Shown here: in pieces, positions 36,136 through 45,804 of the stretch
Position numbering within the stretch: the first letter of the stretch is position 1
Layout: every line of letters starts with the position of its first letter
DNA from: Clostridia bacterium
GTDB taxonomy: Bacteria > Bacillota > Clostridia > Christensenellales > Aristaeellaceae
DNA: 64,000 nt
Direction of reading: 5' to 3'
NCBI GenBank assembly: GCA_017509255.1
Contig: JAFWQA010000037.1
Span: forward strand, 35,992-99,991
Position numbers and translations under genes: made by a program
The notes under the pieces: model-generated
The model's database searches: none
Told to the model about the DNA's origin: nothing
What the model saw: only the letters and a program-made list of their open reading frames with translations

Positions 36136-36981
36136 ATGATTTATACAGATAACGACAAAAGAAAAGCAGTTGTTGACATCATGAAGGACATTGGTATAGG
36201 CGTATCTGTAACTCAAAGAATAGGCATGATAAAACAGCCACGGGGCGGATATCTTCCTCCATCGATGTTCAGAGAAATTTATCTGGAATCAGAAGAATAT
36301 CTCTATCCGATAGTTTTGGAACCAGAAGAGCTTTATCCAGAAGAAAACGTTTTTCCTTCTTTAGTTGGAACTGCAGTAGAGTATCTTGGTAAGTTCATGG
36401 CTGGCGTTCCAAAGGAAGAAGCTTTCAGGATATCAATCAAAGGTGCGCGGCGAATCGGAGAAGAAGAGAATGCAGAACAATTGCTAAAGGAGATCCAGAA
36501 CCTTGATGAAAACTCTGTAAAAAGCGCTCTGAAGATCGCTACATATGATACTGCAACAAGGGGAAGAATCAGGGAGGTGATTCCGACTAGAGCCATAAAC
36601 CCTGATAAAAAAACCATCAAGAACGCAAAAATCATGGTAAAGCGTTTTCTTTCTTTTCTGGACAAATACGGCCCTATGGTTCTGAGTGGTTTTAATTTTG
36701 AAGGTGGTTATTCAGAAACAGTGGACAGAGGTGACGCTGACTTTTCAACAGCAGATACTATCTGGGACATGAAGGTCCTCAGAGGAGCAATCACAACAAA
36801 GCATACTCTGCAGCTTCTGATGTATTGGATCATGGGAGAAAGATCAGTTCATCCAGAACTGCATAATATAAAACATCTTGGCATATTCAACCCGCGAAAA
36901 AACCTGGTATATCGTATAAATACTGCAGATATTCCCCCAAAGACTATTCAGCAAGTAGAAAAGAAGGTCATAGAGTACTGA
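36136..36981 (+). CDS. RecB-family PD-(D/E)xK nuclease-like protein
   Basis: 281 aa. The core is RGDADFSTADTIWDMKVL (Asp, then D-x-K of the nuclease site) followed by HTLQLLMYWIMG, which matches the Q-x3-Y motif of RecB/Cas4-type nucleases. An N-terminal ~150-residue domain (PPSMFREIYLESEEYLYP...) is not recognised. AAGGATG precedes the ATG. It sits between the two SF1 helicases with intergenic gaps of 115 and 224 bp, and may belong to either. Confidence 0.65.
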   Translation: MIYTDNDKRKAVVDIMKDIGIGVSVTQRIGMIKQPRGGYLPPSMFREIYLESEEYLYPIVLEPEELYPEENVFPSLVGTAVEYLGKFMAGVPKEEAFRISIKGARRIGEEENAEQLLKEIQNLDENSVKSALKIATYDTATRGRIREVIPTRAINPDKKTIKNAKIMVKRFLSFLDKYGPMVLSGFNFEGGYSETVDRGDADFSTADTIWDMKVLRGAITTKHTLQLLMYWIMGERSVHPELHNIKHLGIFNPRKNLVYRINTADIPPKTIQQVEKKVIEY

Positions 36982-37030
36982 TTCTTATTACAGAAAATGA
37001 GAAGAAAACTCATATAAAACAACTCATTTG

Positions 37031-37059
37031 TTGTCAAATAGAACACATTCGAGTAAAAT
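37031..37059 (+). promoter_or_regulatory. Promoter of the four-gene helicase-methylase operon
   Basis: TTGTCA (37031-37036) and TAAAAT (37054-37059) with a 17-bp spacer, 146 bp before the GTG start of the next gene. Confidence 0.65.
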
Positions 37060-37204
37060 AACATGTAAAGTGCAATTCCTAGGATAATCACGAAAAATGA
37101 TAACGCACAAAAAATTTTACAAAGTAAATGAAATGATTTTTTGTTTGAAATGATAAAGATTAGGAAAAACACAGAATTCCTAAGCTGATTGGAGGTCATC
37201 CCCT

Positions 37205-40200
37205 GTGCAAACCGATAACATGCAGGAACTTGCGCATTCCTTATTTGAATATATCAAGGAAGTCTGTCAGCTTACTCAGCAAAAGGTGCGGGATGTTACA
37301 AAGCAGCCAGGTTATGTTGAGATGCGCAAATTGGATGATCCGTCCTGTATTAAACTTTATAGCAGGGATACGGTAGATGATGCTGCAGAAAATGTAAGCG
37401 ATGTACTGCTCACCTTTCATAAGCCGGACTTTACTCCTTGTCCGACACCGGATGCATCGTTTGAACGGTGGATTTTACCAGGCTGGCACGATTACCGGAA
37501 ACCTTTAGAGCATCGTACTGAAATCGAGTTGCCTAAAGAAGATTCGGAGGGAGAAGAAACAGAATCATCAATAACGGAAGGACAGTTGGCCATTCCTGGC
37601 GCTTTGGACCAGCCTCCGTTACTTGATAATGTGGAAGAGACAAATGAAAAGCAGCCAGAGGTCGAGCTTTTTACGGATGACCCGGAACGTGTGGCAAAAT
37701 ATGAACGATGGGCTGCTATACGTGAAAATTGGGTTGTAAAAGAAAAGCATACAGCACAAATCCGAAATGTATTCAATGATTTATTCGATATTTATAATAT
37801 ATACCGACAGACCCCGGATACTATGGAAATTGACATAGGTAACGGATTCTTGACGGATAAACAGAAACATGATATAAGGCATCCCATTCTTCTTAAAAGA
37901 GTAAATCTGTCTCTTGACCCCGTAAATAATGTAATTACCGTTACAGATTCAGAAGATCCTGCTTCTTTTAATTTGCCTTTATTCAGCGAAATGGAGAAAG
38001 TAAACCTTGATATAATAAGTTCTTTGGAAAAGCTTGCAGAAGATAAAAACATACATCCGCTGGATCATCATGAAGGTAGAGATTTACTAAAAGCTGTTGC
38101 GCATCAGTTAGATTCCAGCAGCTGTTATATAGATGAAGGTGAAGAAGCTGTACGTAGCGAAGAACGTATTATCATTCGTTGGGAACCTTATATTATTCTA
38201 CGCAAACAGCCCGATGGGACTGTTAAGGCGGTCCAATCAATCCTGGATGCTCTGGCAGCAGGTGCAGAGATCCCTGACTCTCTAACAGGGATCCTTGGTG
38301 GATTTAATAATCTCTCTATCGCTTCCAGTACAGAAAATATCGGGAATGTTTTTGGAGGAGGGGATGTAGACGTTGGCATCTGGGATGAACCAAAACTGGA
38401 GCCTTTGGAGGATGAAGAAATCCTTCTTCCGAAACCAGCCAACAGAGAACAGATGCAGATCGTACGGCAGATAGAGCATTCTCCTGCAGTCCTTGTGCAG
38501 GGACCGCCCGGCACAGGTAAAACTCATACGATTGCTAATTTGCTGGGGCATTTCCTTGCACAGGGAAAGACTGTTCTAGTGACAAGCCATACATCAAAAG
38601 CATTGACGGTTCTAAAAGAAAAAGTTCCTACGGATCTGCAAGCCTTATGCGTTGCTGTCTTCGGAGACAACAGGGCAGATATGGAGGAAGCTGTCAATAC
38701 GATTATTGAGCGAACAAGTATTACCCCCCTGGAAGTACAGATCGCTAAGATAAATAAACTTCGGCAGCAGAGACAAGAAACGCTTGATAAGCTTAATAAA
38801 GCTCGTGATCTGGTATATGCTATCCGTCATAAAGAATTTGAACCGATTGTATATGAAGGCGATAGTTGGTCGCCGTCAAAAGCTGCTGAATACGTTTCTC
38901 AACGGGAAAGCTTAATTGGCCTGATACCTGGGACTGTTCGCAAAAACGCTCCATTCCCGTTAGATCAGCAGGAACTCGAATGGCTGTATGCTAGCAATGC
39001 CTCACTGTCAGCTAATGAAGAAGAAGAACTTGCAATGAATCTTCCGGATGCTGAGGACCTTATGACACCTGAGCAGATGGCAGATGGCATTGATTTGCTG
39101 AACAGGCTGAATATTATGCTCCAGAGCATGAACAGCGGAGGTCATATCAATCTGTCCTGGCAACAGAATCGATACGCTGTTGTTGATTTGTTTTCTGATC
39201 GGGTTTTTGCCAAGCAGGGAGAATATACTGCTGAAAAAGCACTTCGCAGTTCTTTATCTGTTTATGAAGAGCCTATTCCTGATTGGGCTGTGTTTGCTAT
39301 GTCAGATGGCGCAGACAATGGCTTGGCAAAAAAACGTTGGGAACAAATGCTCAACCTGATTGAAGAAGCATACATTAAAGGAGAGCCAGTTCTAGAAAAG
39401 CAGCTGAAGCATCCGATTAAGATCAATTCTTCTTCCTATACTGCGCTGCTGCCTCATTATAAGACACTTCTCGAAGAAGCAGAAAAAAATGGACGTGTCA
39501 AAGTAGGCGTATTTACAAAAAAAGAAAAAAAGGAAGCTTTGGGTGCTATTACTATTGGTGGGAACATGCCGGAATCTCTTGAGGATATCAAAGATATTTT
39601 GGCTTATTTTGAACTGTTGAATCTTCGCGAACAATTGGAATCATTATGGGATAATCTGATTGCTTCTCATGGTGGACAAAAGTTTTCAGATCTCGGTGAT
39701 GATCCGGAACGTATTTGCCATCAACAGTCCAAGACAATAGATTTTTGGTTAAACTGGGACAAAGATTCAAGAAATGAATTATATAAACAGGCTCAGAAAG
39801 CGGGCATTGGCGATATAGTGCTGAAACCTATTTCCAACTTTATTGTCCCGACAAATGACAAAGCGGCTAAGATTCTCAAACATATTAAAGAACAGCTTAT
39901 TCCTGCGGTGGATTTGCTTCATCTTGTAAATTCATTGTATGTCTATACACATAGCAAAGAAAACACATTGGAGCTTTTGATGGATTATCAAAAGTCCACA
40001 ATCTGCAGCAGCATTCAAAACGCAATCGATGAAGCTTCGACTGAACGGTATGAACATGCGATTGAAAGCTTAAAAACGCTGTTGAAAAAAACAGAGGTCC
40101 AAATACATCGTGAAGAATTGCTCAAGCGGATTGCAGTCAGTGCTCCGGAATGGGCAGAAGCTATCAGAAGTCGCAACGGATGCCATGGATATGTAATGGT

Positions 40201-42289
40201 GCCGGAGGATATTCAGACGGCATGGAAGGTACGTCAACTTGCATATGCAGTAGATGAAATCACATCTACTTCACTTTCAGAAGCCGAGAAACAAGTTTTT
40301 GATTTTACTATTCAGTACAGGAAGGATACTGAAAAACTTGCAACAGCACAGGCTTGGTGTCATCTTCAGAAACGTGTGGATGTGAATCCACAGATCCGAA
40401 TGTCTTTGAATGCGTGGAAACAGACTATAGCAAAAATAGGAAAGGGTACCGGCAAAAAAGCTCCTGCGTTACTCAAGGAAGCTCGAAAATTGATGAAGGA
40501 ATGTCAAAAGGCCGTGCCGGCATGGATCATGCCGGTATCCGGTGTGATGAATTCAATCGATCCTGCTACAACAAAATTTGATGTAGTTATCGTAGACGAG
40601 GCAAGTCAATCTGACATTACAGCATCTGTAATTCTTTACTTGGGTAAAAAAATCATTATCGTCGGTGATGATGAACAGGTCAGTCCGCTGGCTGTTGGAA
40701 TTGATGAAACCAAAATGCAGAATTTGATGAATATGCTCATCAAGGACAAGATTCCCAATTCACATCTGTGGGATACCAGAACATCTCTATATGATATTGC
40801 TGCCCAGGTTTATCAACCGCTTATGCTTCGCGAGCATTTCCGCTGTGTGCCGGATATCATCGGATACAGCAATATGCTCTCCTACAATGGGAAAATCAAA
40901 CCTCTGCGTGAAGCGAGCAGTTCTCATCTCAAGACCGCTACGATATCCTATCGTGTGCATGGTATGAGAAGAGGCCGTTCCAAAACCAATCTGGAAGAAG
41001 CAGATGCAATAGTTGCTCTTATTACTGCCTGCCTGGAACAACCTGAATATTCCAATAAAACGATCGGAGTCATTTCCATGGTCGGAGAAGATCAGGCCAA
41101 ACTGATCAACAGAAAACTACTGGAAGCTTTACCACTCGCTGAGCATGAAAAGCATCGCATTCTTTGCGGAAATGCTTCAAATTTTCAGGGTGATGAAAGG
41201 GATGTTATTTTCCTGTCCCTTGTAGACAGTAACGATTCAGACGGGCCACTCTCTATGGCATCAGGCGAAGGACAGGGTTCAAACGGAAAGCCCATGAAAC
41301 AACGTTACAACGTTGCTGTCAGTCGCGCCAAAGATCAGCTCTGGGTTGTTCATTCCTTGGATATGCATGCTGATCTGAAGCCCGGCGATATGCGACGCAG
41401 ACTATTGGAGTATGCATCAGATCCTCATGCTATCACGACGAAAATCCAGGGGATAGAAGAAGATTCCGATTCGCCTTTTGAGGCTGAGGTTGCAACTGCT
41501 CTTGTTGCACAAGGATATCATATTGTTCAACAATGGCAAGTGGGCGCATACCGTATTGATATGATCGCGATATGCGGAAAAAATCGTATTGCCATTGAGT
41601 GTGACGGAGAACAGTGGCATAGCGGAGCGGAAAAGATACGTGAGGATATGGAGAGGCAGTCGATTCTCGAAAGGCTCGGATGGAAATTCATTCGCATACG
41701 CGGCAGTGAATACTACAAGGGAAAGGAACAGACTATTTCTCGTGTCATCACCGAACTGAATCAGTATGGGATCATTCCGGAGACTTCATTTGTTAATACA
41801 GATACGGATGAGAGCGATTCTCTGCTGCAAAAGGTAAAACATAGAGCTATGCAGTTGATGGAGAATAATGGTTATATGGATGCTCCACCTCCGCCTGCTC
41901 CAATCAGTGAAACGATCTCTTTGCCGCTTAAGGATACTGTTGAAGACTTACCGTATATATCTGAAACATTACAAGAAGAAGCATCAATTCCGGATGATAT
42001 TGTTGAAACCTCTTTACAAATGCCGGAACCAGTTGCTCCGCAAAAGGAACCTGTTCAAATATCAATGAATTTACCGGATGATGATTTATTGGCTGCATTC
42101 CAGAGGTCTGGGTTTATCTGTATTGATAACAGGAAAAAATCTGGTATTCTCTGGGTTATCTATGACAGCACAAGAGCAAACCGATTCGCTGAAATCTCAC
42201 GCAGATACAACCTGACATCAGCCCTTGAAAGGCGCGGCGCTATTGCAACGAATGGTGCACCTGCATGGCGTGTAAAGACATCAAAATAA
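37205..42289 (+). CDS. Giant SF1 helicase with DUF559-type nuclease and C-terminal accessory domain
   Basis: 1694 aa, GTG start 9 nt after GGAGG. Residues 1-420 are an unrecognised N-terminal region. Walker A GPPGTGKT begins at 433 and motif II VDEASQSD lies near 1131. The other motifs are IIIVGDDEQVSPLAVG, NFQGDERDVIFLSLV and YNVAVSRAKDQLWVVHS. Residues about 1424-1525 are a DUF559/Vsr-like nuclease (FEAEVATALVAQGYHIVQQW, RIDMIAICGKNRIAIECDGE, LGWKFIRIRGS). The final ~65 residues (SGFICIDNRKKSGILWVIYDS...) form a small domain also seen at the ends of such helicases. Followed after 20 bp by the ssDNA-binding protein, then the PLD helicase and methylase. Confidence 0.8.
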   Translation: MQTDNMQELAHSLFEYIKEVCQLTQQKVRDVTKQPGYVEMRKLDDPSCIKLYSRDTVDDAAENVSDVLLTFHKPDFTPCPTPDASFERWILPGWHDYRKPLEHRTEIELPKEDSEGEETESSITEGQLAIPGALDQPPLLDNVEETNEKQPEVELFTDDPERVAKYERWAAIRENWVVKEKHTAQIRNVFNDLFDIYNIYRQTPDTMEIDIGNGFLTDKQKHDIRHPILLKRVNLSLDPVNNVITVTDSEDPASFNLPLFSEMEKVNLDIISSLEKLAEDKNIHPLDHHEGRDLLKAVAHQLDSSSCYIDEGEEAVRSEERIIIRWEPYIILRKQPDGTVKAVQSILDALAAGAEIPDSLTGILGGFNNLSIASSTENIGNVFGGGDVDVGIWDEPKLEPLEDEEILLPKPANREQMQIVRQIEHSPAVLVQGPPGTGKTHTIANLLGHFLAQGKTVLVTSHTSKALTVLKEKVPTDLQALCVAVFGDNRADMEEAVNTIIERTSITPLEVQIAKINKLRQQRQETLDKLNKARDLVYAIRHKEFEPIVYEGDSWSPSKAAEYVSQRESLIGLIPGTVRKNAPFPLDQQELEWLYASNASLSANEEEELAMNLPDAEDLMTPEQMADGIDLLNRLNIMLQSMNSGGHINLSWQQNRYAVVDLFSDRVFAKQGEYTAEKALRSSLSVYEEPIPDWAVFAMSDGADNGLAKKRWEQMLNLIEEAYIKGEPVLEKQLKHPIKINSSSYTALLPHYKTLLEEAEKNGRVKVGVFTKKEKKEALGAITIGGNMPESLEDIKDILAYFELLNLREQLESLWDNLIASHGGQKFSDLGDDPERICHQQSKTIDFWLNWDKDSRNELYKQAQKAGIGDIVLKPISNFIVPTNDKAAKILKHIKEQLIPAVDLLHLVNSLYVYTHSKENTLELLMDYQKSTICSSIQNAIDEASTERYEHAIESLKTLLKKTEVQIHREELLKRIAVSAPEWAEAIRSRNGCHGYVMVPEDIQTAWKVRQLAYAVDEITSTSLSEAEKQVFDFTIQYRKDTEKLATAQAWCHLQKRVDVNPQIRMSLNAWKQTIAKIGKGTGKKAPALLKEARKLMKECQKAVPAWIMPVSGVMNSIDPATTKFDVVIVDEASQSDITASVILYLGKKIIIVGDDEQVSPLAVGIDETKMQNLMNMLIKDKIPNSHLWDTRTSLYDIAAQVYQPLMLREHFRCVPDIIGYSNMLSYNGKIKPLREASSSHLKTATISYRVHGMRRGRSKTNLEEADAIVALITACLEQPEYSNKTIGVISMVGEDQAKLINRKLLEALPLAEHEKHRILCGNASNFQGDERDVIFLSLVDSNDSDGPLSMASGEGQGSNGKPMKQRYNVAVSRAKDQLWVVHSLDMHADLKPGDMRRRLLEYASDPHAITTKIQGIEEDSDSPFEAEVATALVAQGYHIVQQWQVGAYRIDMIAICGKNRIAIECDGEQWHSGAEKIREDMERQSILERLGWKFIRIRGSEYYKGKEQTISRVITELNQYGIIPETSFVNTDTDESDSLLQKVKHRAMQLMENNGYMDAPPPPAPISETISLPLKDTVEDLPYISETLQEEASIPDDIVETSLQMPEPVAPQKEPVQISMNLPDDDLLAAFQRSGFICIDNRKKSGILWVIYDSTRANRFAEISRRYNLTSALERRGAIATNGAPAWRVKTSK

Positions 42290-42308
42290 CAGAGAGGAGA
42301 AAACGAAA

Positions 42309-42557
42309 ATGCCTAAGGAAGACAATGATCTTAAGTATGAAATTATCAATGAAATCGCGGTCATCTCTGATGATGGAAAGTGGCGTCTGGAACTGAACCG
42401 TATCAGTTGGAATGGCAGGGATCCTAAATATGATTTGCGCAAATGGTCTCCTAATCATGAGAAAATGAGCAAAGGGATCACTCTTTCTGATGATGAAATC
42501 ATCAAACTTGCGGATGCTTTCACAAAAGAAAAAGAGTTTCTTATTCAAGAAAACTAA
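42309..42557 (+). CDS. PC4/YdbC-type single-stranded nucleic-acid-binding protein
   Basis: 82 aa. WRLELNRISWNGRDPKYDLRKWSPNHEKMSKGITLSDDEI is the clear signature of YdbC-like PC4-fold proteins, which dimerise and bind ssDNA. GAGAGGAG precedes the ATG. Its place between two helicase-nucleases suggests it handles the single strands they expose; such a pairing inside a defence operon is not one I recall. Confidence 0.85.
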   Translation: MPKEDNDLKYEIINEIAVISDDGKWRLELNRISWNGRDPKYDLRKWSPNHEKMSKGITLSDDEIIKLADAFTKEKEFLIQEN

Positions 42558-42627
42558 TATGCTAAAACAAGCATGCTTCATGCTTAAGTTTCTCATGTAA
42601 AGCGATAGTGCACAAGGAGACAATGCA

Positions 42628-45600
42628 ATGCCTATTACAAATGATTTGAAATTCTTTACCAATGAACCAGAGCGTGATCTTTACAGTAGATTTGCTACGA
42701 TTTTGAAAAGCAATACGCAGTTTTTTGATGTTCTGGTTGGATATTTCAGAACAAGTGGCTTTTTCAGAATGCATGAAGCCATGGGAGACGTTGATAAAAT
42801 TCGTATCCTTGTCGGGCTGAATGTGGATCGATTTACTGTCAAGCTTATTGATCGTATGAAAGAAGAGGTCAAATATGCCGCCATCTCCGCCAAAGAAGGA
42901 AAAGACATTATTTCGGAAGAAATTGAAAGAGAGTTTGAGCACGCTGAAACTTCTGAAGTAGTGGAAAAAGGCGTGCGTGTCTTTATCGAATGGCTGAAAT
43001 CTGGCAAACTGGAGATGCGAATGTATACAGAGGCACCAATTCATGCAAAAGTATACATTATGCGTAAAGATCCTGACAAGGTTCCAGATACTTTTGGCAG
43101 CGTAATCACCGGATCTAGCAACTTCTCAGAAGCAGGATTATGCAATAATTTGGAATTCAATGTAGAATTGAAGGATGCTGCTGATGTAAAGTTTGCTCTT
43201 GAACGGTTTGAAGCACTGTGGGCAAAGGCAACTGACATTCGTGAAGCATATATCGAAGCTGTGGAAATGAATACTTGGCTGCGAGGTGACATAACGCCCT
43301 ACCAGCTATACCTTAAAACGCTGTATGAATTCTTCAAAGAAGAGATCAATGCCGATAAAGAAAACTTCCAAACACTACTTCCGGAAGGCTATATGCGACT
43401 GCAATACCAGATTGATGCTGTGATGCAGGCCAGGCAAAAGCTGGAAGCCTACAATGGCGTGTTTATTTCTGACGTTGTTGGCTTGGGTAAGACATATATT
43501 TGTGCAATGCTTGCCAATAGCTTCAACCGCAATACTTATAAGTTGATTATCTGTCCGCCTGTGCTTGTAGACTATTGGAGAAGCGTCATGCAGGAATTTG
43601 ATGTATCACGCTGTGATGTAGAATCTCTTGGCAAATTAGATAAAATCATTGCCAAGGGGACAGACAAATACCAGTACGTCTTTGTGGATGAAGCCCACCG
43701 CTTCCGCAACAGTGGTACAGAGAGTTTTACGGAATTACATCAGATTTGTCACGGTAAAAAGGTGATTCTGATTTCTGCAACACCGATAAACAACTATACA
43801 AGCGACATAGAGAATCAGTTGTACCTTTTCCAGAACAAGCAGAGCGGCACCATAAACGGCATTCGCAATCTGGATGGTTTTTTCCGTGCCCTTGATTCAG
43901 ATCTGCACAAGCATATCAAGGGCAGTCCTGAATACATGGCTCAACTGCGGGCAAACTCTGAGATCATTCGTGACAGGCTTTTGCGGGAAATCATGATTCG
44001 ACGCACACGTAGTGAGATAGCAAAATATTACGAAACCGATCTGACAAAACAAGGACTGACTTTCCCAAAGGTTGGTAAGCCAGAACCAATCCTATATGCT
44101 TTTGATGACCAAACTGACGAGGCATTCACCGAAACCATTGAGGATATCAAGGCTTTCAAGTATTCGCGCTATACACCTTTGCTGTATCTGAAAGACAAGA
44201 AAAAATATGCCACTTTGTTAGCAGGCCAGCATAACATGGGCGGTTTCATGAAGGGTGTGCTGGTCAAACGCCTGGAAAGCAGCTTTTACGCATTCAGAAA
44301 AACGCTGGGGCGGTTCATCGAATCCTATGAACGATTCATCAAAATGTATAAAACCGGTACTGTCTATGTTGGAAAGTATAAGAATCTGTATGACATGCTG
44401 GATAACGGTGATGATGAAAAGCTCATGTATCTGATAGAGCAGGGCGACTTGTGGAAATTTGATTCCTCAGAGTTTTCTCCTGCCTTCATTCGCGATCTGA
44501 ACTCTGATCTTTCTCAGCTAAGAACCTGGCAGACTCTTTGGGATATGATCAAGGTTGATCCAAAACTGGTGGAGTTCAAGAGTCAATTGACTGCTAACGC
44601 TGACATCAAAGGCAAAAAGGTCATTGTTTTTACAGAGTCCATGGAAACCGCCGAATACCTTTATGACAATCTGTGCACATTGTATAGTGGAAGGGTGGTA
44701 TATTACAGTGGCAAGAGTGGCGCTGGTGCAAAGATTGACATTGAAGATAGCTTCAATCCCAAAAACAAGGGCAAAAACAATGATAAATATGATCTGCTCA
44801 TTACTACAGATATCCTAGCAGAAGGTATCAATCTGCACAGAGCAAACATATTGATCAACTACGACCTCCCATGGAATCCGACAAGAATCATGCAGCGAGT
44901 TGGACGTATCAATCGAGTGGGTACTGAGCATGAAAGGATTTTCGTTTTCAACTTCTTCCCAACAGCTCAAAGCAAACGTCAAATGCCGTTGGAGGAACGC
45001 ATTCTTGAGAAACTGCAAGCCTTCCATGATACACTTGGCGAAGATATCAAATATCTGTCAGACGAGGAAGAAGTATCACCCAAGAAACTGTTTAGCGATC
45101 TGAGCAAGGATCTGGATGACGATGAGGAAAGCACCAACCCTGAATTAGCTTACCTTGCTGTTATCCGTCAAATTCGCGATAACGATCCAAAACTCTTTGA
45201 AACCGTCAAGCGTCTACCCAAAAAGTGCAAGGCGGGTAGGCATACAGACTTGATTCAGAATAGCGAAACAATTAGCTTTATTCGCAAAGGCGCACTAAAA
45301 ACCTTCTATTGCTGTGACGGCTCTGCCTCAACTCAGATGACCTTCATGGAAGCAATCAAGTTGATCGAGGCAACTCCTGATGAAAAACAGGTTACCATAC
45401 ATAGTGATTATTATGATCAGCTTTCTGCCAATGAAACTGCTTTTGATAATATGGTGGTGGAAGACGAACAGGTCAGTACGGAAAAACCGATGATTACAGG
45501 CAATGACGCGAAAGTGATCCGAATGTTGAAAGCTATCAAAGATGAGCCACGTCTGACAGATGATCAGGAAGGCACGATTGAACTGTTGATACAGCGGTGG

Positions 45601-45804
45601 GAGAATGGTGAAATCCCCGCCAAGATTTCCAAGGATGTTGTAAAGAAAATCACCATCACTACAGATGTGCTAGAACTGTATTATGAAATCTTGAAGCTGG
45701 TTCCTGAAACTTATTTGGCAGAGCAAAAAAACATCAAGAGCCTGGTTGATGGCGAAAAGCAAGTGATTCTCAGTTGTTATCTGGAAGGCGGGACATGCAA
45801 ATGA
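42628..45804 (+). CDS. PLD-family nuclease fused to SNF2-type helicase
   Basis: 1058 aa. The N-terminal ~190 residues are a phospholipase-D-like nuclease: H139 and K141 in APIHAKVYIM, then ITGSSNFSEAG at about 160-170. The SF2/SNF2 motor follows, with Walker A VVGLGKT (K288), DEAH box FVDEAHRFRN (D354-H357), ISATPINN, VFTESMETAEYL, DILAEGINLHRANILINYDLPWNPTRIMQRVGRINR (motifs V-VI). The C-terminal third is unrecognised. The downstream methylase overlaps its last codons. Together they look like an ATP-dependent restriction-modification pair in which this protein translocates and cuts. It is not a DISARM set, since no DUF1998 gene is present. Confidence 0.82.
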   Translation: MPITNDLKFFTNEPERDLYSRFATILKSNTQFFDVLVGYFRTSGFFRMHEAMGDVDKIRILVGLNVDRFTVKLIDRMKEEVKYAAISAKEGKDIISEEIEREFEHAETSEVVEKGVRVFIEWLKSGKLEMRMYTEAPIHAKVYIMRKDPDKVPDTFGSVITGSSNFSEAGLCNNLEFNVELKDAADVKFALERFEALWAKATDIREAYIEAVEMNTWLRGDITPYQLYLKTLYEFFKEEINADKENFQTLLPEGYMRLQYQIDAVMQARQKLEAYNGVFISDVVGLGKTYICAMLANSFNRNTYKLIICPPVLVDYWRSVMQEFDVSRCDVESLGKLDKIIAKGTDKYQYVFVDEAHRFRNSGTESFTELHQICHGKKVILISATPINNYTSDIENQLYLFQNKQSGTINGIRNLDGFFRALDSDLHKHIKGSPEYMAQLRANSEIIRDRLLREIMIRRTRSEIAKYYETDLTKQGLTFPKVGKPEPILYAFDDQTDEAFTETIEDIKAFKYSRYTPLLYLKDKKKYATLLAGQHNMGGFMKGVLVKRLESSFYAFRKTLGRFIESYERFIKMYKTGTVYVGKYKNLYDMLDNGDDEKLMYLIEQGDLWKFDSSEFSPAFIRDLNSDLSQLRTWQTLWDMIKVDPKLVEFKSQLTANADIKGKKVIVFTESMETAEYLYDNLCTLYSGRVVYYSGKSGAGAKIDIEDSFNPKNKGKNNDKYDLLITTDILAEGINLHRANILINYDLPWNPTRIMQRVGRINRVGTEHERIFVFNFFPTAQSKRQMPLEERILEKLQAFHDTLGEDIKYLSDEEEVSPKKLFSDLSKDLDDDEESTNPELAYLAVIRQIRDNDPKLFETVKRLPKKCKAGRHTDLIQNSETISFIRKGALKTFYCCDGSASTQMTFMEAIKLIEATPDEKQVTIHSDYYDQLSANETAFDNMVVEDEQVSTEKPMITGNDAKVIRMLKAIKDEPRLTDDQEGTIELLIQRWENGEIPAKISKDVVKKITITTDVLELYYEILKLVPETYLAEQKNIKSLVDGEKQVILSCYLEGGTCK

